From NCBI GenBank assembly GCA_947497485.1, contig CANMHB010000009.1:62001-126000 (forward strand): a stretch of 64,000 nucleotides of DNA, written 5' to 3'. The notes under the pieces are model-generated. The model had not been told where the DNA came from. It searched no databases and saw only the letters and a list, made by a program, of their open reading frames with translations. Source of the stretch: Flavobacteriales bacterium. GTDB taxonomy: Bacteria > Bacteroidota > Bacteroidia > Flavobacteriales_D > Crocinitomicaceae. Shown here in pieces: positions 54,942 to 64,000 of this stretch; positions within the stretch are counted from its first letter, which is position 1, and every line of letters begins with the position of its first letter. Both the position numbers and the translations under genes were made by a program.

Positions 54942-55427
54942 TTAATCCGGTCGAAATATCAAACAAGCTGCGTATGCCTTTATTGCCTTTCTTTCTCCAA
55001 AAGAATCCACTTTTTCGTGTGTAGTGGCTTTTATAGAAACCGCATCACTTTCAACTTGTAAGATCTTAGCAATAATTTCCTGCATTTCTGGAATGTGAGG
55101 ATTTAACTTTGGTTTCTCAAGAATAACAGTTGAGTCAATATTAATGACTTTATATCCTTTTTTATGAATTAACTCAACGACATTGGTAAGTAATATTTTT
55201 GAATCAATTCCTTTGAACTTAGGATCCGTATCTGAAAAATGAAAACCAATATCTCGAAGATTTGCCGCTCCCAGTAATGCATCGCAAATAGCATGGAGTA
55301 AAACGTCTGCATCTGAATGCCCTACTGCACCTAAATCAGATTCGATTTTTTTTCCACCAATAAATAAAGTGTAGTTTTCGGCTAGTTGATGGACGTCGAC
55401 GCCATATCCAATGCGCAAGTTCAACAT
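54942..55427 (-). CDS. ispF: 2-C-methyl-D-erythritol 2,4-cyclodiphosphate synthase
   Basis: A 161-residue enzyme of the MEP isoprenoid pathway. The zinc ligands lie in YGVDVHQL (Asp, His) and the third His in GHSDADVLLHAICDALLGA. DIGFHFSDTDPKFKG and the C-terminal KATTHEKVDSFGERKAI are the other landmarks. The start overlaps the porV stop by one base (TAATG), so translation is probably coupled to a secretion gene. It feeds isoprenoid synthesis, and a polyprenyl synthase is encoded about 5 kb to the left. Confidence 0.95.
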   Translation of the reverse strand: MLNLRIGYGVDVHQLAENYTLFIGGKKIESDLGAVGHSDADVLLHAICDALLGAANLRDIGFHFSDTDPKFKGIDSKILLTNVVELIHKKGYKVINIDSTVILEKPKLNPHIPEMQEIIAKILQVESDAVSIKATTHEKVDSFGERKAIKAYAACLIFRPD

Positions 55428-56701
55428 TATTTACCTGAATTATCCTCTTTAGAAGAATTTTGACCAAGCGTAAATCGAAGTGTAAATCTTAATGTATTTG
55501 CTAATGGACTTTGTCTACCGCTAAGAGAAGCTAAGTACGAAAAATCTATGGCAAACATATTGTATTTCAAAGTTGCACCTAAATTCAAAAACTTACGATT
55601 CCCTTTGTTTTCATTTTCATAAAAAACGCCAGATCGCACTGCAAAAACATTGTTATACCACCATTCAACTCCTGCGGCAATGTTTATTTCGGTTAGTTCT
55701 TCTTTGAAACGGGTTCCCTTAACACTTTCGCCCGTATTGTTCGAATAGTCGCCATCTTCTCCAACTGGAACACCGGGAGCATCATAAAAAGATTGCAGCA
55801 TACCTGCAATAACTCCTACATCGTTAGATTTGCCTAAAATAACACCATCTGGCAATGATGAATATCCAAAAGTTGTATTTGTTATTGAAGGAGTTGGAAC
55901 CAATAACTTTTGCAAGTCAATAGCAAAAGTAACATGGTTATAATTATCAAATTCAGCTTTAAACGAGTTACCAATTTTTAAATTCATTGGAATAAAATCA
56001 CGTTTTGCCAACTCGGAATATGCTACTTTATTTCCAATATTATTAATCGTTGTAGCAAAAGTGTAGGTCCCTTTTACATTACCAAGTTTTGCTCTATCGT
56101 TAAAATAGGTGAAGGACAAATCAGCTGCACCTACAACGCCCGCTTTCGTGTTTACACCGGCCACAGTAAGCCCTCCAGTCAGATTCGAATAGGCGAATTT
56201 ACCATTTATACCGATACTTAATTTGTCTGAAAGTCTAAATGCATAGGCTCCTGTGATCTCATATTCACTGGGTTTATCTTCTCTTAAAACATTGCCTGAT
56301 GCATCTGTAAATGTTATTTCACCTAAACTAAAAAAGCGCAATGATCCTCCAATTGAATGAGTCTTGTTGATTTTGTAATATCCAGAAAGATAGGATAAAT
56401 GTATGTCATTCGTAAGTTGACGAAGCCAAGGGGTGTATGAAAGACTAATTTCAGATTTCTCTTTAGCGAAACTAATGCCGGAGGTATTCCAATAAACTGA
56501 GGTAGAAGAAGGACTCAAAGCAGTTCCAGCATCACCCATTCCACCTGCTCTTGAGTCAGGAGTAATTGCCATAAATGGAAGCGCAGTGGTTATAGTATTT
56601 AATTGTAAGTCGTTCTGTGTAGCACCCGATCCACCTGTTGGTTGGGCTAATGCTAAAAACGAACCAAAAATGCCCGTAAAAAAAAGAAGTGATTTTTTCA
56701 T
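55427..56701 (-). CDS. porV: T9SS outer membrane shuttle protein PorV
   Basis: A 424-residue beta-barrel with a signal peptide ending ALAQ (19). The FadL/OmpP1-related PorV hallmark TITTALPFMAITPDSRAGG is followed by MGDAGTALSPSSTSVYWN. SRAGGMGDAG is diagnostic. PorV receives T9SS cargo from the translocon and delivers it to PorU. It ends LRFTLRFTLG, a normal barrel terminus. It follows porU on the same strand by 61 bp and is coupled to ispF. A promoter-like element shared with the lectin gene lies 25 bp upstream. Confidence 0.94.
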   Translation of the reverse strand: MKKSLLFFTGIFGSFLALAQPTGGSGATQNDLQLNTITTALPFMAITPDSRAGGMGDAGTALSPSSTSVYWNTSGISFAKEKSEISLSYTPWLRQLTNDIHLSYLSGYYKINKTHSIGGSLRFFSLGEITFTDASGNVLREDKPSEYEITGAYAFRLSDKLSIGINGKFAYSNLTGGLTVAGVNTKAGVVGAADLSFTYFNDRAKLGNVKGTYTFATTINNIGNKVAYSELAKRDFIPMNLKIGNSFKAEFDNYNHVTFAIDLQKLLVPTPSITNTTFGYSSLPDGVILGKSNDVGVIAGMLQSFYDAPGVPVGEDGDYSNNTGESVKGTRFKEELTEINIAAGVEWWYNNVFAVRSGVFYENENKGNRKFLNLGATLKYNMFAIDFSYLASLSGRQSPLANTLRFTLRFTLGQNSSKEDNSGK

Positions 56702-56725
56702 TCAGTGAAAATTCAATTTCAGTCG

Positions 56726-56739
56726 GTAAATATACGTAA
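56726..56739 (-). promoter_or_regulatory. Promoter-like element TTACGTATATTTAC (porV)
   Basis: The same 14-mer as at 39480-39493, 24-25 nt before the porV start codon on the minus strand. Confidence 0.4.
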
Positions 56740-56762
56740 AACGTAAAGTTATATTGTATGAA

Positions 56763-59700
56763 CTATCGTAAAATAACCAATTTTTCTGTTTTTTCTGCAG
56801 TTTCGTTTAGTTCGTTCTTAATTTTTAGTCGGTAAACGTAAACGCCTTTAGCAAGTAAATCACCATATTCATCCTTACCATCCCACTCTATCCCATCTAC
56901 ACGAAAACCCTGTGTTTCTATTGTCTTACTTATGTTTTTGACCAATTTGCCTGAAATGGTATAAATCTGAATTTGAGCATCTAGAAAACTACAGGATTGA
57001 TTGTGTTCAAACATAAATTCAGTATTGGTTGTAAATGGATTTGGGTAATTATAAACACGATCCAACTGTGGTTCTTTCTTTTCTTGCACCACAAATTGAA
57101 TATTTGCCGTTGCCGAATTATTGTTCACATCCCAAGCCTTTATTTCAAGCGAATGTTTTCCGGCTTCCAGCGCATTAATCTGGTATCTTATTTCACCAGA
57201 TTGGTAGGAATTTAGATCAGAAGCATAATATTCGTTCAGAACAATAGGATTAGCAACGTTTCCGTCCAAAATTGCTGTTATGTCATGCCCAATTCCATTT
57301 CCTACCGTATTGATCCCATTTTCATCAAATAGCTTAACTAAAAGAACAGGTGTTTCATCCGAAATACTTCCATTTACAAAATTCAAATCATTCAAAAAAA
57401 CATCGATTTGCGGACCTTGATTATCGCTAAGACCTTCAGAACTAATTCCTCCTATCCTAAAGCTAGTATCGTATCCATAAGCATCGGTTGAAGAATTGTA
57501 AGCATAATAACTAATCTTACCATAATCAATATTTAATGCAATGTCTTTCGGAACGACAAATGAAAAATCAAAGAATCCATTTGAGATTGAGGCTTTCCCT
57601 TTGTAAACAATATTTCGTTGAAGCTCATACTCGATTTCAGGTGATGATAAATCTTGCCCCAAGGTTTTATATTTTTTTTGTTTGTCGTAGATAGTTGGGA
57701 TTAAAACACCATTAAAATTGTTAATTAAACTACCAAAATGATCTGCAACATGACCTTTTATTCTTACTTTACTCAAAGCTTTAAGCGTATCAATTTGCAC
57801 CAATGGATTTTTACCATTTATACTATCTGTAATAATTTTTAATCGTGGTAAGGCAATTTTCAAAGCTGGATCTCCTATTAACGTGAAACTTCTCTTATTA
57901 TCACTGGTTCCAGCTGTGTTTTTTGTCCTTCTCACAATCTCCCCAAATGCAAGCGGTGTTCCATCCGATTCACGATCAAACACGTGATTGTAAAATGCTG
58001 TACCTGTCGAACTATTCACACCGAAAAAGACAGCTCGCGTTGTAGTCATTAATGCAATTGATGCTCCGTATGGATTAAGTGCTGCCCATTCACCTGCAGA
58101 AACACGTGAAGGATCATCATACTTCGTAAATTCGCAAGTTGCTGACACAAAAAGATTTAAGCGATTGATATTATTCCACTCGTTAATTTGTGGTATAGTT
58201 ACCACCCTTTCCTCTGCTAGACCAACCTCTCCACCATGACCGACATAATTGACAATTAACTGACCACGTTGGACACGATCATTTATTGCATTATGAACAT
58301 CCGGATAACGCTGTCCACCGGCGGTAGTTTCCTGCTTGTAGGCATCCAAGTAGATTTTATCACAATTCATTTCACGATGATTTTGTTTTACGTTTGATGA
58401 TTGTGGTTCTGTATCCGTATTAATGAAATAACCGTTTTCTTCGTCATCTGCAATTTGAACATATTTCAAACGCCAATCACCAAAAGTTGAATTTTGATCA
58501 TCTTCCAAGCAACAAGATGAATTAGCAGAAGAAAAGAGAGATGAACCATTTTTCAAGTAATGTTCTATTTTATCAACTTGTTGCTTCGCCTGCGTCAAGT
58601 TACTTGCCAGAATTCTTCCGATCCCAATATCTAATAAATCAGCTGCCGAAATCGCTTCGTTGTCATCTAACATGCCATAAAAATCATCTGTAACGAGCGC
58701 TGAAATATGATTCTCGCTGTTTTCAACTTGATAGGTTAAGATGTAGTTATTGTTGTTTGATAATCTATTTTTGGGATCATACGTGCCATCACCGAACAAT
58801 AAAAGGTATTTCGGTCGAGTTGATGGATTTTGTTCTCCTCTGTCGTAAAACATTTTAGTAAACATACGAATTGCAACGGGATCAGGAGAGCCTGAACTAA
58901 ATTCATTGAAAATGTGTTCAGGTTGAACCACATGAACAGTCAATCCCTCATTTCTATGCAGCTCTGCTAATCGATTTGCTTGTGTCAAAAAATCTGGATG
59001 TGAAACAATCAACATTTCTGCCTGCTCTAGCCCATGTAAATTTTGATATTCAACAGATCCAACTCGATTTGGTGTGAAAAAAGATGTACCGTTGGATGCG
59101 ATATATTCTTTGTAGATGTATTCTGTTTTAAACGAAAAAACTGAACCTGTTTGAGTTCCCTTGACTTTCTTGGGGTTGTTTTTATCAGATACATCCCAAA
59201 CAAAACCATTTGCTGGAAAACTGATAATCGAATAATTCGCAATTTGTCCAACCTGACTTGCAGTTAAATTTCTAAACCCAAATTGGGTACCATAAAAAAC
59301 AAGTTTCCTTCGTGTATTCAGAATGATTCTGTCCAAATAAGTCAGAACACTTGGGCTGTTTCTTGTAATACTAATCTTTAAAGGAATGGATGAAGATGGA
59401 TTAGTGAAAGAAAAAGATTTGGCTGATCGAATAAAATCAACACTCGTGCTTGGCAGCGAAGATTCAAGTAGAGTTAAATTGTTAATACTATATTTTTGAG
59501 ACGTGCCAGCAGCGCTCAACGAATTGGTAGCAAGAGCCGTTTTAAACCGAACCGCACTTGTATCAATATTTGGAATTGAAAAATTAAATGTTCTTTCCAA
59601 TTCAATATCAAATAACTCTCCGTACCACCTCTGACCTCCTCCAACAAGATTTACTAAGTCGTTTTCATAACAATCTCTGTAATCATAAGAATTCACCTCA

Positions 59701-60587
59701 ACTGTAGCAAAATCAGGGATTTCATTTAATTCTTGTATTCGCTGAGGAATTTCATTTTGATTTATATTGATAAAATAGTAAGAATATTCAGAATAAGGGT
59801 TTGTTTTGCGATCAAACTCAACTGTTCCATTCGGATCCCATCGATGTGGACCTAGACCATAAAACAAAATATAGTCCTCATTATTAAAAATTCCATCCGA
59901 TTCGCCTTGGATGAAAATTGAATTTTTTGCTAAATCATCTATTCTAGGAACTGAATTTAATTCAGGCAATGCACCTTCTCCATTTCCATAGATGTTAATA
60001 TGTTGAGGATTTAGTGATGAAGTATTTACACCACAGGACTCTAGAAAAGCCTTGTCAATTTTATATACCCCATCTTTTGTTACCGAAATTTTATACCAAG
60101 TACCCGAACCATCTTTTAAAACCGAATTTGCTACAAAATCCTTTTGTTGACTTTCAATGGGAAGATTGTTTAATTTAAACTCGATTTTCTTGAGGCGTTC
60201 CAAAACACCATTAGAAAAACGATACGGTTTAATTGAAACAACGAAAAAAAACTGACCATTGGAACTTGTAACTTTGTGTTCAATATTTGCATTTGTTTCT
60301 GGCTTGAAACCAATTTTTTCAAAAAATGCTAAATCGCTTTTAGGAGCTAACTCATAGTTTTCAAGAATAATTTCAGAATTGAATGAACCCTTTTTCAAAG
60401 GCTCTTTGATAAAAAATATAGGAACACCATTGTCATTACTTTGTCCGTCTATCTGCGGCATTTTCAGATGTTGATCATTGAACTCAACTTCTTTGGGGTT
60501 TAACCAATTCAACTCATAAGAATATTTTTGAGCAAAGAATTTGAAAAAAGACGATACAAAACAAATAACTAATAAATAGAGTCGCAT
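56763..60587 (-). CDS. porU: T9SS C-terminal signal peptidase/sortase PorU
   Basis: 1274 residues with signal peptide (about 1-19), a long propeptide/beta region, and a C25 (gingipain-like) peptidase domain (about 520-920). The catalytic residues are His784 (NYVGHGGEVG) and Cys818 (FVSATCEFTKYDDPSR). The C-terminal part has Ig-like folds and a type A-like sorting domain (NYPNPFTTNTEFMFEH, GDLLAKGVYVYRLKI). PorU removes the sorting domain of exported cargo and attaches some to LPS. It lies upstream of porV on the same strand, the order known in Flavobacteriia. The start is 13 bp from the first in-frame codon of the divergent porP reading frame. Confidence 0.95.
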   Translation of the reverse strand: MRLYLLVICFVSSFFKFFAQKYSYELNWLNPKEVEFNDQHLKMPQIDGQSNDNGVPIFFIKEPLKKGSFNSEIILENYELAPKSDLAFFEKIGFKPETNANIEHKVTSSNGQFFFVVSIKPYRFSNGVLERLKKIEFKLNNLPIESQQKDFVANSVLKDGSGTWYKISVTKDGVYKIDKAFLESCGVNTSSLNPQHINIYGNGEGALPELNSVPRIDDLAKNSIFIQGESDGIFNNEDYILFYGLGPHRWDPNGTVEFDRKTNPYSEYSYYFININQNEIPQRIQELNEIPDFATVEVNSYDYRDCYENDLVNLVGGGQRWYGELFDIELERTFNFSIPNIDTSAVRFKTALATNSLSAAGTSQKYSINNLTLLESSLPSTSVDFIRSAKSFSFTNPSSSIPLKISITRNSPSVLTYLDRIILNTRRKLVFYGTQFGFRNLTASQVGQIANYSIISFPANGFVWDVSDKNNPKKVKGTQTGSVFSFKTEYIYKEYIASNGTSFFTPNRVGSVEYQNLHGLEQAEMLIVSHPDFLTQANRLAELHRNEGLTVHVVQPEHIFNEFSSGSPDPVAIRMFTKMFYDRGEQNPSTRPKYLLLFGDGTYDPKNRLSNNNNYILTYQVENSENHISALVTDDFYGMLDDNEAISAADLLDIGIGRILASNLTQAKQQVDKIEHYLKNGSSLFSSANSSCCLEDDQNSTFGDWRLKYVQIADDEENGYFINTDTEPQSSNVKQNHREMNCDKIYLDAYKQETTAGGQRYPDVHNAINDRVQRGQLIVNYVGHGGEVGLAEERVVTIPQINEWNNINRLNLFVSATCEFTKYDDPSRVSAGEWAALNPYGASIALMTTTRAVFFGVNSSTGTAFYNHVFDRESDGTPLAFGEIVRRTKNTAGTSDNKRSFTLIGDPALKIALPRLKIITDSINGKNPLVQIDTLKALSKVRIKGHVADHFGSLINNFNGVLIPTIYDKQKKYKTLGQDLSSPEIEYELQRNIVYKGKASISNGFFDFSFVVPKDIALNIDYGKISYYAYNSSTDAYGYDTSFRIGGISSEGLSDNQGPQIDVFLNDLNFVNGSISDETPVLLVKLFDENGINTVGNGIGHDITAILDGNVANPIVLNEYYASDLNSYQSGEIRYQINALEAGKHSLEIKAWDVNNNSATANIQFVVQEKKEPQLDRVYNYPNPFTTNTEFMFEHNQSCSFLDAQIQIYTISGKLVKNISKTIETQGFRVDGIEWDGKDEYGDLLAKGVYVYRLKIKNELNETAEKTEKLVILR

Positions 60588-60699
60588 TCCAAAAGAGTAT
60601 TTGACAAAAAACGGATTTTATTTTAAAATATTGAATAAAAATACGATATTTGTAACCTTTAAAACCAAAATTACGTTAAGATTGTTTGTGCTAAATTCG

Positions 60700-61683
60700 A
60701 TGTTTGTGAAAACATACCTTAAAAATTTCTATATCCTATTGCTATTTACGGTAGGATTGTCAAGCTTTTCTTGGTCTCAAGATCCAACGTTTACGCAATT
60801 TTATTCTAATCCGGTTTATTTGAATCCTGCACTTGCTGGTTCAAGTGGTTGTCCGCGTATTGCGCTGAACTACCGAAATGAATGGCCGCAACTTACTGGA
60901 AACTACGTTACTTACAGTGCTGCTTACGATACCTATGCAAAAAGTATTTCCGGAGGTATAGGAATCATCGCTATGCACGATCAACAAGGTCAGGGAACAA
61001 TTCAAACGAGCATGATTGGTGGCGTTTATTCGTACAACCTAAAAGTTAATCGTAAATTTTCCATGATGTTCGGAGCGCGTGCAGCTTATTTTCAGAAGTT
61101 TCTTGACTGGGATAAATTAACTTTTGGTGATATGATTGATCCGAGACGTGGTTTTATTTATCAAACAGGAGATGTTCCGCGTGGTAATGGACGAAGAGGT
61201 TTTTTTGATGCTTCAGCTGGAATTGTTGGTTTTGGTAAAAACTTTTATTTCGGCGCAGCAGTGCATCATTTAAATCGTCCTGATGAATCATTAATTTTAG
61301 GGCAATCTCGTTTACCGATGCGTTTTACAGGACACGCTGGAGCCGACATTAAAATCGGAAACAAAGGTCGCTATGCCAGCACAACGAGCATTATGCCAAA
61401 CATTATCTACCAATACCAAAATGGTTTCCAGGAATTAAACATAGGAACTTATTTGAAGTATGGTAATTTCACTGTGGGAGCTTGGTACCGAAACCGCGAT
61501 GCATTTATTCTTTGTTTTGGCGTTTCAACAGATCGTTTTAAAGTAGGATACAGCTACGACTTAACAGTTTCTAAACTTGGAAATGGCGTTTCAGGAGGAT
61601 CACACGAGGTTTCGATGGGAATTAACTTGAAATGTAAAAAGAAACCGAAGAACTTCAGAAAAATATCTTGTCCTTCATTCTAA
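60700..61683 (+). CDS. PorP/SprF-family T9SS outer membrane protein
   Basis: 327 residues from the ATG at 60700, where a proper signal peptide (MFVKTYLKNFYILLLFTV, cleavage near SWSQ) begins; the frame extends 33 codons upstream without one. Diagnostic for the family are DPTFTQFYSNPVYLNPALAG and YRNEWPQLTGNYVTYSAAYD. The tail VSMGINLKCKKKPKNFRKI is Lys/Cys-rich. PorP is needed for T9SS export, and SprF helps deliver the SprB adhesin; several paralogues usually occur, so which one this is cannot be told. It lies between porU (divergent) and gldJ (12 or 54 bp downstream depending on the gldJ start). Confidence 0.9.
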   Translation: MFVKTYLKNFYILLLFTVGLSSFSWSQDPTFTQFYSNPVYLNPALAGSSGCPRIALNYRNEWPQLTGNYVTYSAAYDTYAKSISGGIGIIAMHDQQGQGTIQTSMIGGVYSYNLKVNRKFSMMFGARAAYFQKFLDWDKLTFGDMIDPRRGFIYQTGDVPRGNGRRGFFDASAGIVGFGKNFYFGAAVHHLNRPDESLILGQSRLPMRFTGHAGADIKIGNKGRYASTTSIMPNIIYQYQNGFQELNIGTYLKYGNFTVGAWYRNRDAFILCFGVSTDRFKVGYSYDLTVSKLGNGVSGGSHEVSMGINLKCKKKPKNFRKISCPSF

Positions 61684-61737
61684 ATGTAACCTTTTATGAA
61701 AAACTTAGTTATTAATAGAAGTAAATTTTATAAAGTC

Positions 61738-64000
61738 ATGAATATTAAACCATTCAAAAATCTTTGTTTAGCCCTTTTAGGACTTGCACTTGTATATTCT
61801 TGTGCCAAAGACAGATCAACCTCCACTGGTTGGAATTACAATGACTATCAAAATGGTGGATTCGAAAAATTTGATGCCAAAGAGCAAGAAACTGGTCCAG
61901 GATTGGTGTTAGTTGAAGGAGGAACCTTTACGATGGGACAAACTGAACAAGACGTAATGTTTGATTGGAATGCAAGATCTGCAAGAGTATCTGTTGCTTC
62001 TTTCTATATGGATAGAACAGAAGTGACAAATTTTCATTGGCTCGAATATATGTATTGGATGAAACGCGTATACAACAAAAGTTATCCGCATGTCTATAAA
62101 AAGTGTTTGCCTGATACTTTAGCTTGGAGAGATCCTCTAAGTTATAGAGAAAAATATGTTAACTATTACTTGAGGCATCCATCTTATCGTGATTATCCTG
62201 TTGTTGGAGTTTCTTGGTTGCAAGCAAATGACTTTTGTAAATGGAGAACTGACAGGGTAAATGAAGCAATTTTAGTTAGAGAAGGTATTATCAAATGGCA
62301 TTTTGCAGAAGGCGATGATATTGGTGCTGCATACAATGCTAAATATAAAGAAATGTCTTCTAGCCCTCAAAATATGTTCAGTACAGAAAATTATCTGAAC
62401 GGAAATTACATGGTTGAAACTGGTAAAAGGAATTATAATGCGAAATCAGGAGAATATGAATCTGATGGGACAAATGCCGGTGGTTACACTTTGAATAAAG
62501 ATCAGAAAAATTATCCAGCGAAAGATGGTCCTTTGAAGGGTAAACTGGTTCCAAGAGATCCTTACCAACTTGAAAATTTCGATCCAGTTTATGCTGATGC
62601 CGAAAACTCACGTCTAGGTTCTAGACCTGTAAAGTTAGAGGATGGAATTTTACTTCCTAACTATCGTTTACCAACTGAAGCAGAGTGGGAATATGCTGCA
62701 TTAGGTCTCGTGGGTAATCTTGATCCGAATTCTGAAAATATCAGCGAACGTAGAATCTACCCATGGGATGGTCATTACGTTCGTCAAGAAGAACAACAAT
62801 TTGTTGGAGCTATTCAAGCTAATTTTATGCGTGGGCAAGGTGATGTTATGGGTATAGCAGGAAACCTAAATGATGGTGGTGATATTACTGTACGCGTAGA
62901 TGATTTCTGGCCAAATGATTATGGTCTTTACCACATGGCGGGTAATGTCTCAGAATGGGTAATGGATGTATACAGACCAATGTCAAGTGAGGTTTTTGCT
63001 GATTTCATGCCATTCAGAGGAAATGTTTATAAAACTCAAACAAGAGTGCCTGATGGCTTATATGATAAACCAGTAAAAGCAAATGTAAATATTTATGATG
63101 TTTACGGTATGAAGGAGTTTGTTAATGAATATGCTCGCGTCCTTTATCTTACCAATACAAAAAACTCGCTTGATTTAGATAAAAAGTATTCTTCGAATTA
63201 TTCCAAGAAGAATGCAAACGCTCTAGACTTTACATTTGAAATTAAGGGTGACTCTGTAATTTTAAAAGGATCGAAAGAGAAACTTAAAAAATCTACAGGT
63301 CAAATTAGTTGGGATTTATCAAAAGTTGTTGGTGCTGCAGAAGACCCAGCATCTAGAACCGACGCTGATGGAGATACAACAATTAAACTTGTTACAACTT
63401 CGCCAGGTGTATACACAGTTAAGTTATCTCAAGGGAATGCTCAAAGTGCAGAAATTGAAATTAACACAAAAGGAGATTTTGTAAATACAAAAGGAACAAA
63501 GGTTCAAATCAACTCAAGACAAGATCCTCGTAAATACAAATACAACGCGCCAAGTTCTAATTATATCGCGAACAACAAGTCATATTCAAGAATGGATAGT
63601 ATTCAATTTACTGTCTTGGATGATATAAATGCTATTTTGGATACTGCTATTTACCTTCAAACCAATGGCAATTCAACAAAAGCATCACATTATCTTGAAG
63701 TTGCTCTTTTTGGAAGCACTCCTCATAATCCAGAAATTCTAAATCTAGGTGATTTCAGAACTGGAGTTAGCTACGACAATACCGATCCTTTTAAAGGTTC
63801 AATTTTGGCTAGTCTTCCTGATGGAACATTATCGGATGAATCATGGACTATTTTTGGTTCAAACAAAGGAAAATCAGGTCGTTCCGATTATGACCACTAT
63901 CTAGGATGGAAGTTTAACAATTACGAGCAAGATCCAAATATTACGAATTGGATAATGTTAATGAGAAATGGATTAACAGAATTTGTTAGTGAAACAAAAG
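61738..64000 (+). CDS. gldJ: Gliding motility lipoprotein GldJ, 3' end beyond window
   Basis: An open frame of 754 codons to the window edge. The lipoprotein signal ends LVYSC; starting at the ATG 61738 gives a normal peptide, while 61696 is an alternative that adds 14 residues. A formylglycine-generating-enzyme-like (SUMF1) fold follows: LVEGGTFTMGQ, MDRTEVTN, CLPDTLAWRDPL, YPVVGVSWLQANDFCKWRTD, LPTEAEWEYAA and HMAGNVSEWVMD. GldJ rather than GldK is indicated by 'PDTLxWR', by NYYLRHPSYRDYP and by linkage to porU/porV, as in Flavobacterium. It is an outer-membrane-anchored partner of the GldK ring and needed for gliding. A beta-rich insertion (about residues 485-620) makes it much longer than the usual ~560 residues. 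Confidence 0.9.
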   Translation, partial: MNIKPFKNLCLALLGLALVYSCAKDRSTSTGWNYNDYQNGGFEKFDAKEQETGPGLVLVEGGTFTMGQTEQDVMFDWNARSARVSVASFYMDRTEVTNFHWLEYMYWMKRVYNKSYPHVYKKCLPDTLAWRDPLSYREKYVNYYLRHPSYRDYPVVGVSWLQANDFCKWRTDRVNEAILVREGIIKWHFAEGDDIGAAYNAKYKEMSSSPQNMFSTENYLNGNYMVETGKRNYNAKSGEYESDGTNAGGYTLNKDQKNYPAKDGPLKGKLVPRDPYQLENFDPVYADAENSRLGSRPVKLEDGILLPNYRLPTEAEWEYAALGLVGNLDPNSENISERRIYPWDGHYVRQEEQQFVGAIQANFMRGQGDVMGIAGNLNDGGDITVRVDDFWPNDYGLYHMAGNVSEWVMDVYRPMSSEVFADFMPFRGNVYKTQTRVPDGLYDKPVKANVNIYDVYGMKEFVNEYARVLYLTNTKNSLDLDKKYSSNYSKKNANALDFTFEIKGDSVILKGSKEKLKKSTGQISWDLSKVVGAAEDPASRTDADGDTTIKLVTTSPGVYTVKLSQGNAQSAEIEINTKGDFVNTKGTKVQINSRQDPRKYKYNAPSSNYIANNKSYSRMDSIQFTVLDDINAILDTAIYLQTNGNSTKASHYLEVALFGSTPHNPEILNLGDFRTGVSYDNTDPFKGSILASLPDGTLSDESWTIFGSNKGKSGRSDYDHYLGWKFNNYEQDPNITNWIMLMRNGLTEFVSETK

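Noticed and set aside
61696..61740. GldJ start at the earlier ATG (61696)
   Set aside because: It would place 14 extra polar residues before an already complete lipoprotein signal; kept as an alternative only.

Overview
This 64 kb window is chromosomal DNA of a Bacteroidota bacterium, most likely order Flavobacteriales and perhaps near Fluviicola/Crocinitomicaceae; the family is an inference. The support is low G+C, promoter boxes of the type TTG-N18/19-TAnnTTTG, an exonuclease-PolIIIalpha fusion DnaE, GldJ, PorU/PorV/PorP-type type IX secretion (T9SS) genes, GLPGLI and SprB-repeat proteins, and many secreted proteins with T9SS or 'gliding motility-associated' C-terminal domains.

Layout: 1-1585, the 5' part of a secreted subtilisin-like protease (runs off the left edge). 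1806-2819, PhoD-like phosphatase. 2943-5955, a three-gene MacAB/Lol-type ABC export operon. 5971-7489, a compact inverted-repeat-bounded cassette whose only gene is an AAA ATPase/PD-(D/E)XK (DUF234-type) protein. 7504-13715, a membrane phosphoethanolamine-transferase-like enzyme and dnaE. 13854-16322, an arsenic-resistance operon (arsR, DUF6428-type gene, phosphatase-type arsenate reductase, acr3). 16323-17758, an accessory islet with a KilA-N gene, REP-like repeats and the tail of a REP-associated transposase. 17759-28504, queA, a porin and two large repeat-rich T9SS cargo proteins, then a BON protein. 28682-28756, tRNA-His. 28840-34162, lipoprotein, PorE-like OmpA protein, sugar transferase, dnaN. 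34179-39456, rlmN and two related lectin/LamG surface proteins. 39617-42316, def, ruvX and small lipoproteins. 42401-50176, outer-membrane beta-barrel/GLPGLI pair, RND/MMPL exporter, rmlA, polyprenyl synthase. 50199-54814, hydrolase, HMA lipoprotein, 3-hydroxyanthranilate dioxygenase, bioF and bioB. 54942-64000, ispF, porV, porU, porP/sprF and gldJ (runs off the right edge).

How the genes fit together: the right end encodes parts of the T9SS/gliding apparatus (PorV shuttle, PorU sortase, PorP/SprF, GldJ), and a PorE-like protein lies at 29.9 kb. At least four other proteins in the window carry C-termini of the kind that this machinery exports. The remainder is housekeeping (replication, tRNA/rRNA modification, cofactor and isoprenoid synthesis) interrupted by two accessory islets.

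The most unusual structures are the two islets. The ATPase cassette has 43-bp terminal inverted repeats that match perfectly except for a central 10-bp block, and only the gene-proximal copy of that block completes a promoter-like TAnnTTTG box. The KilA-N islet is bracketed by a direct repeat (8+6+8 bp) and abuts a transposase remnant followed by a perfect 15-bp-stem hairpin.
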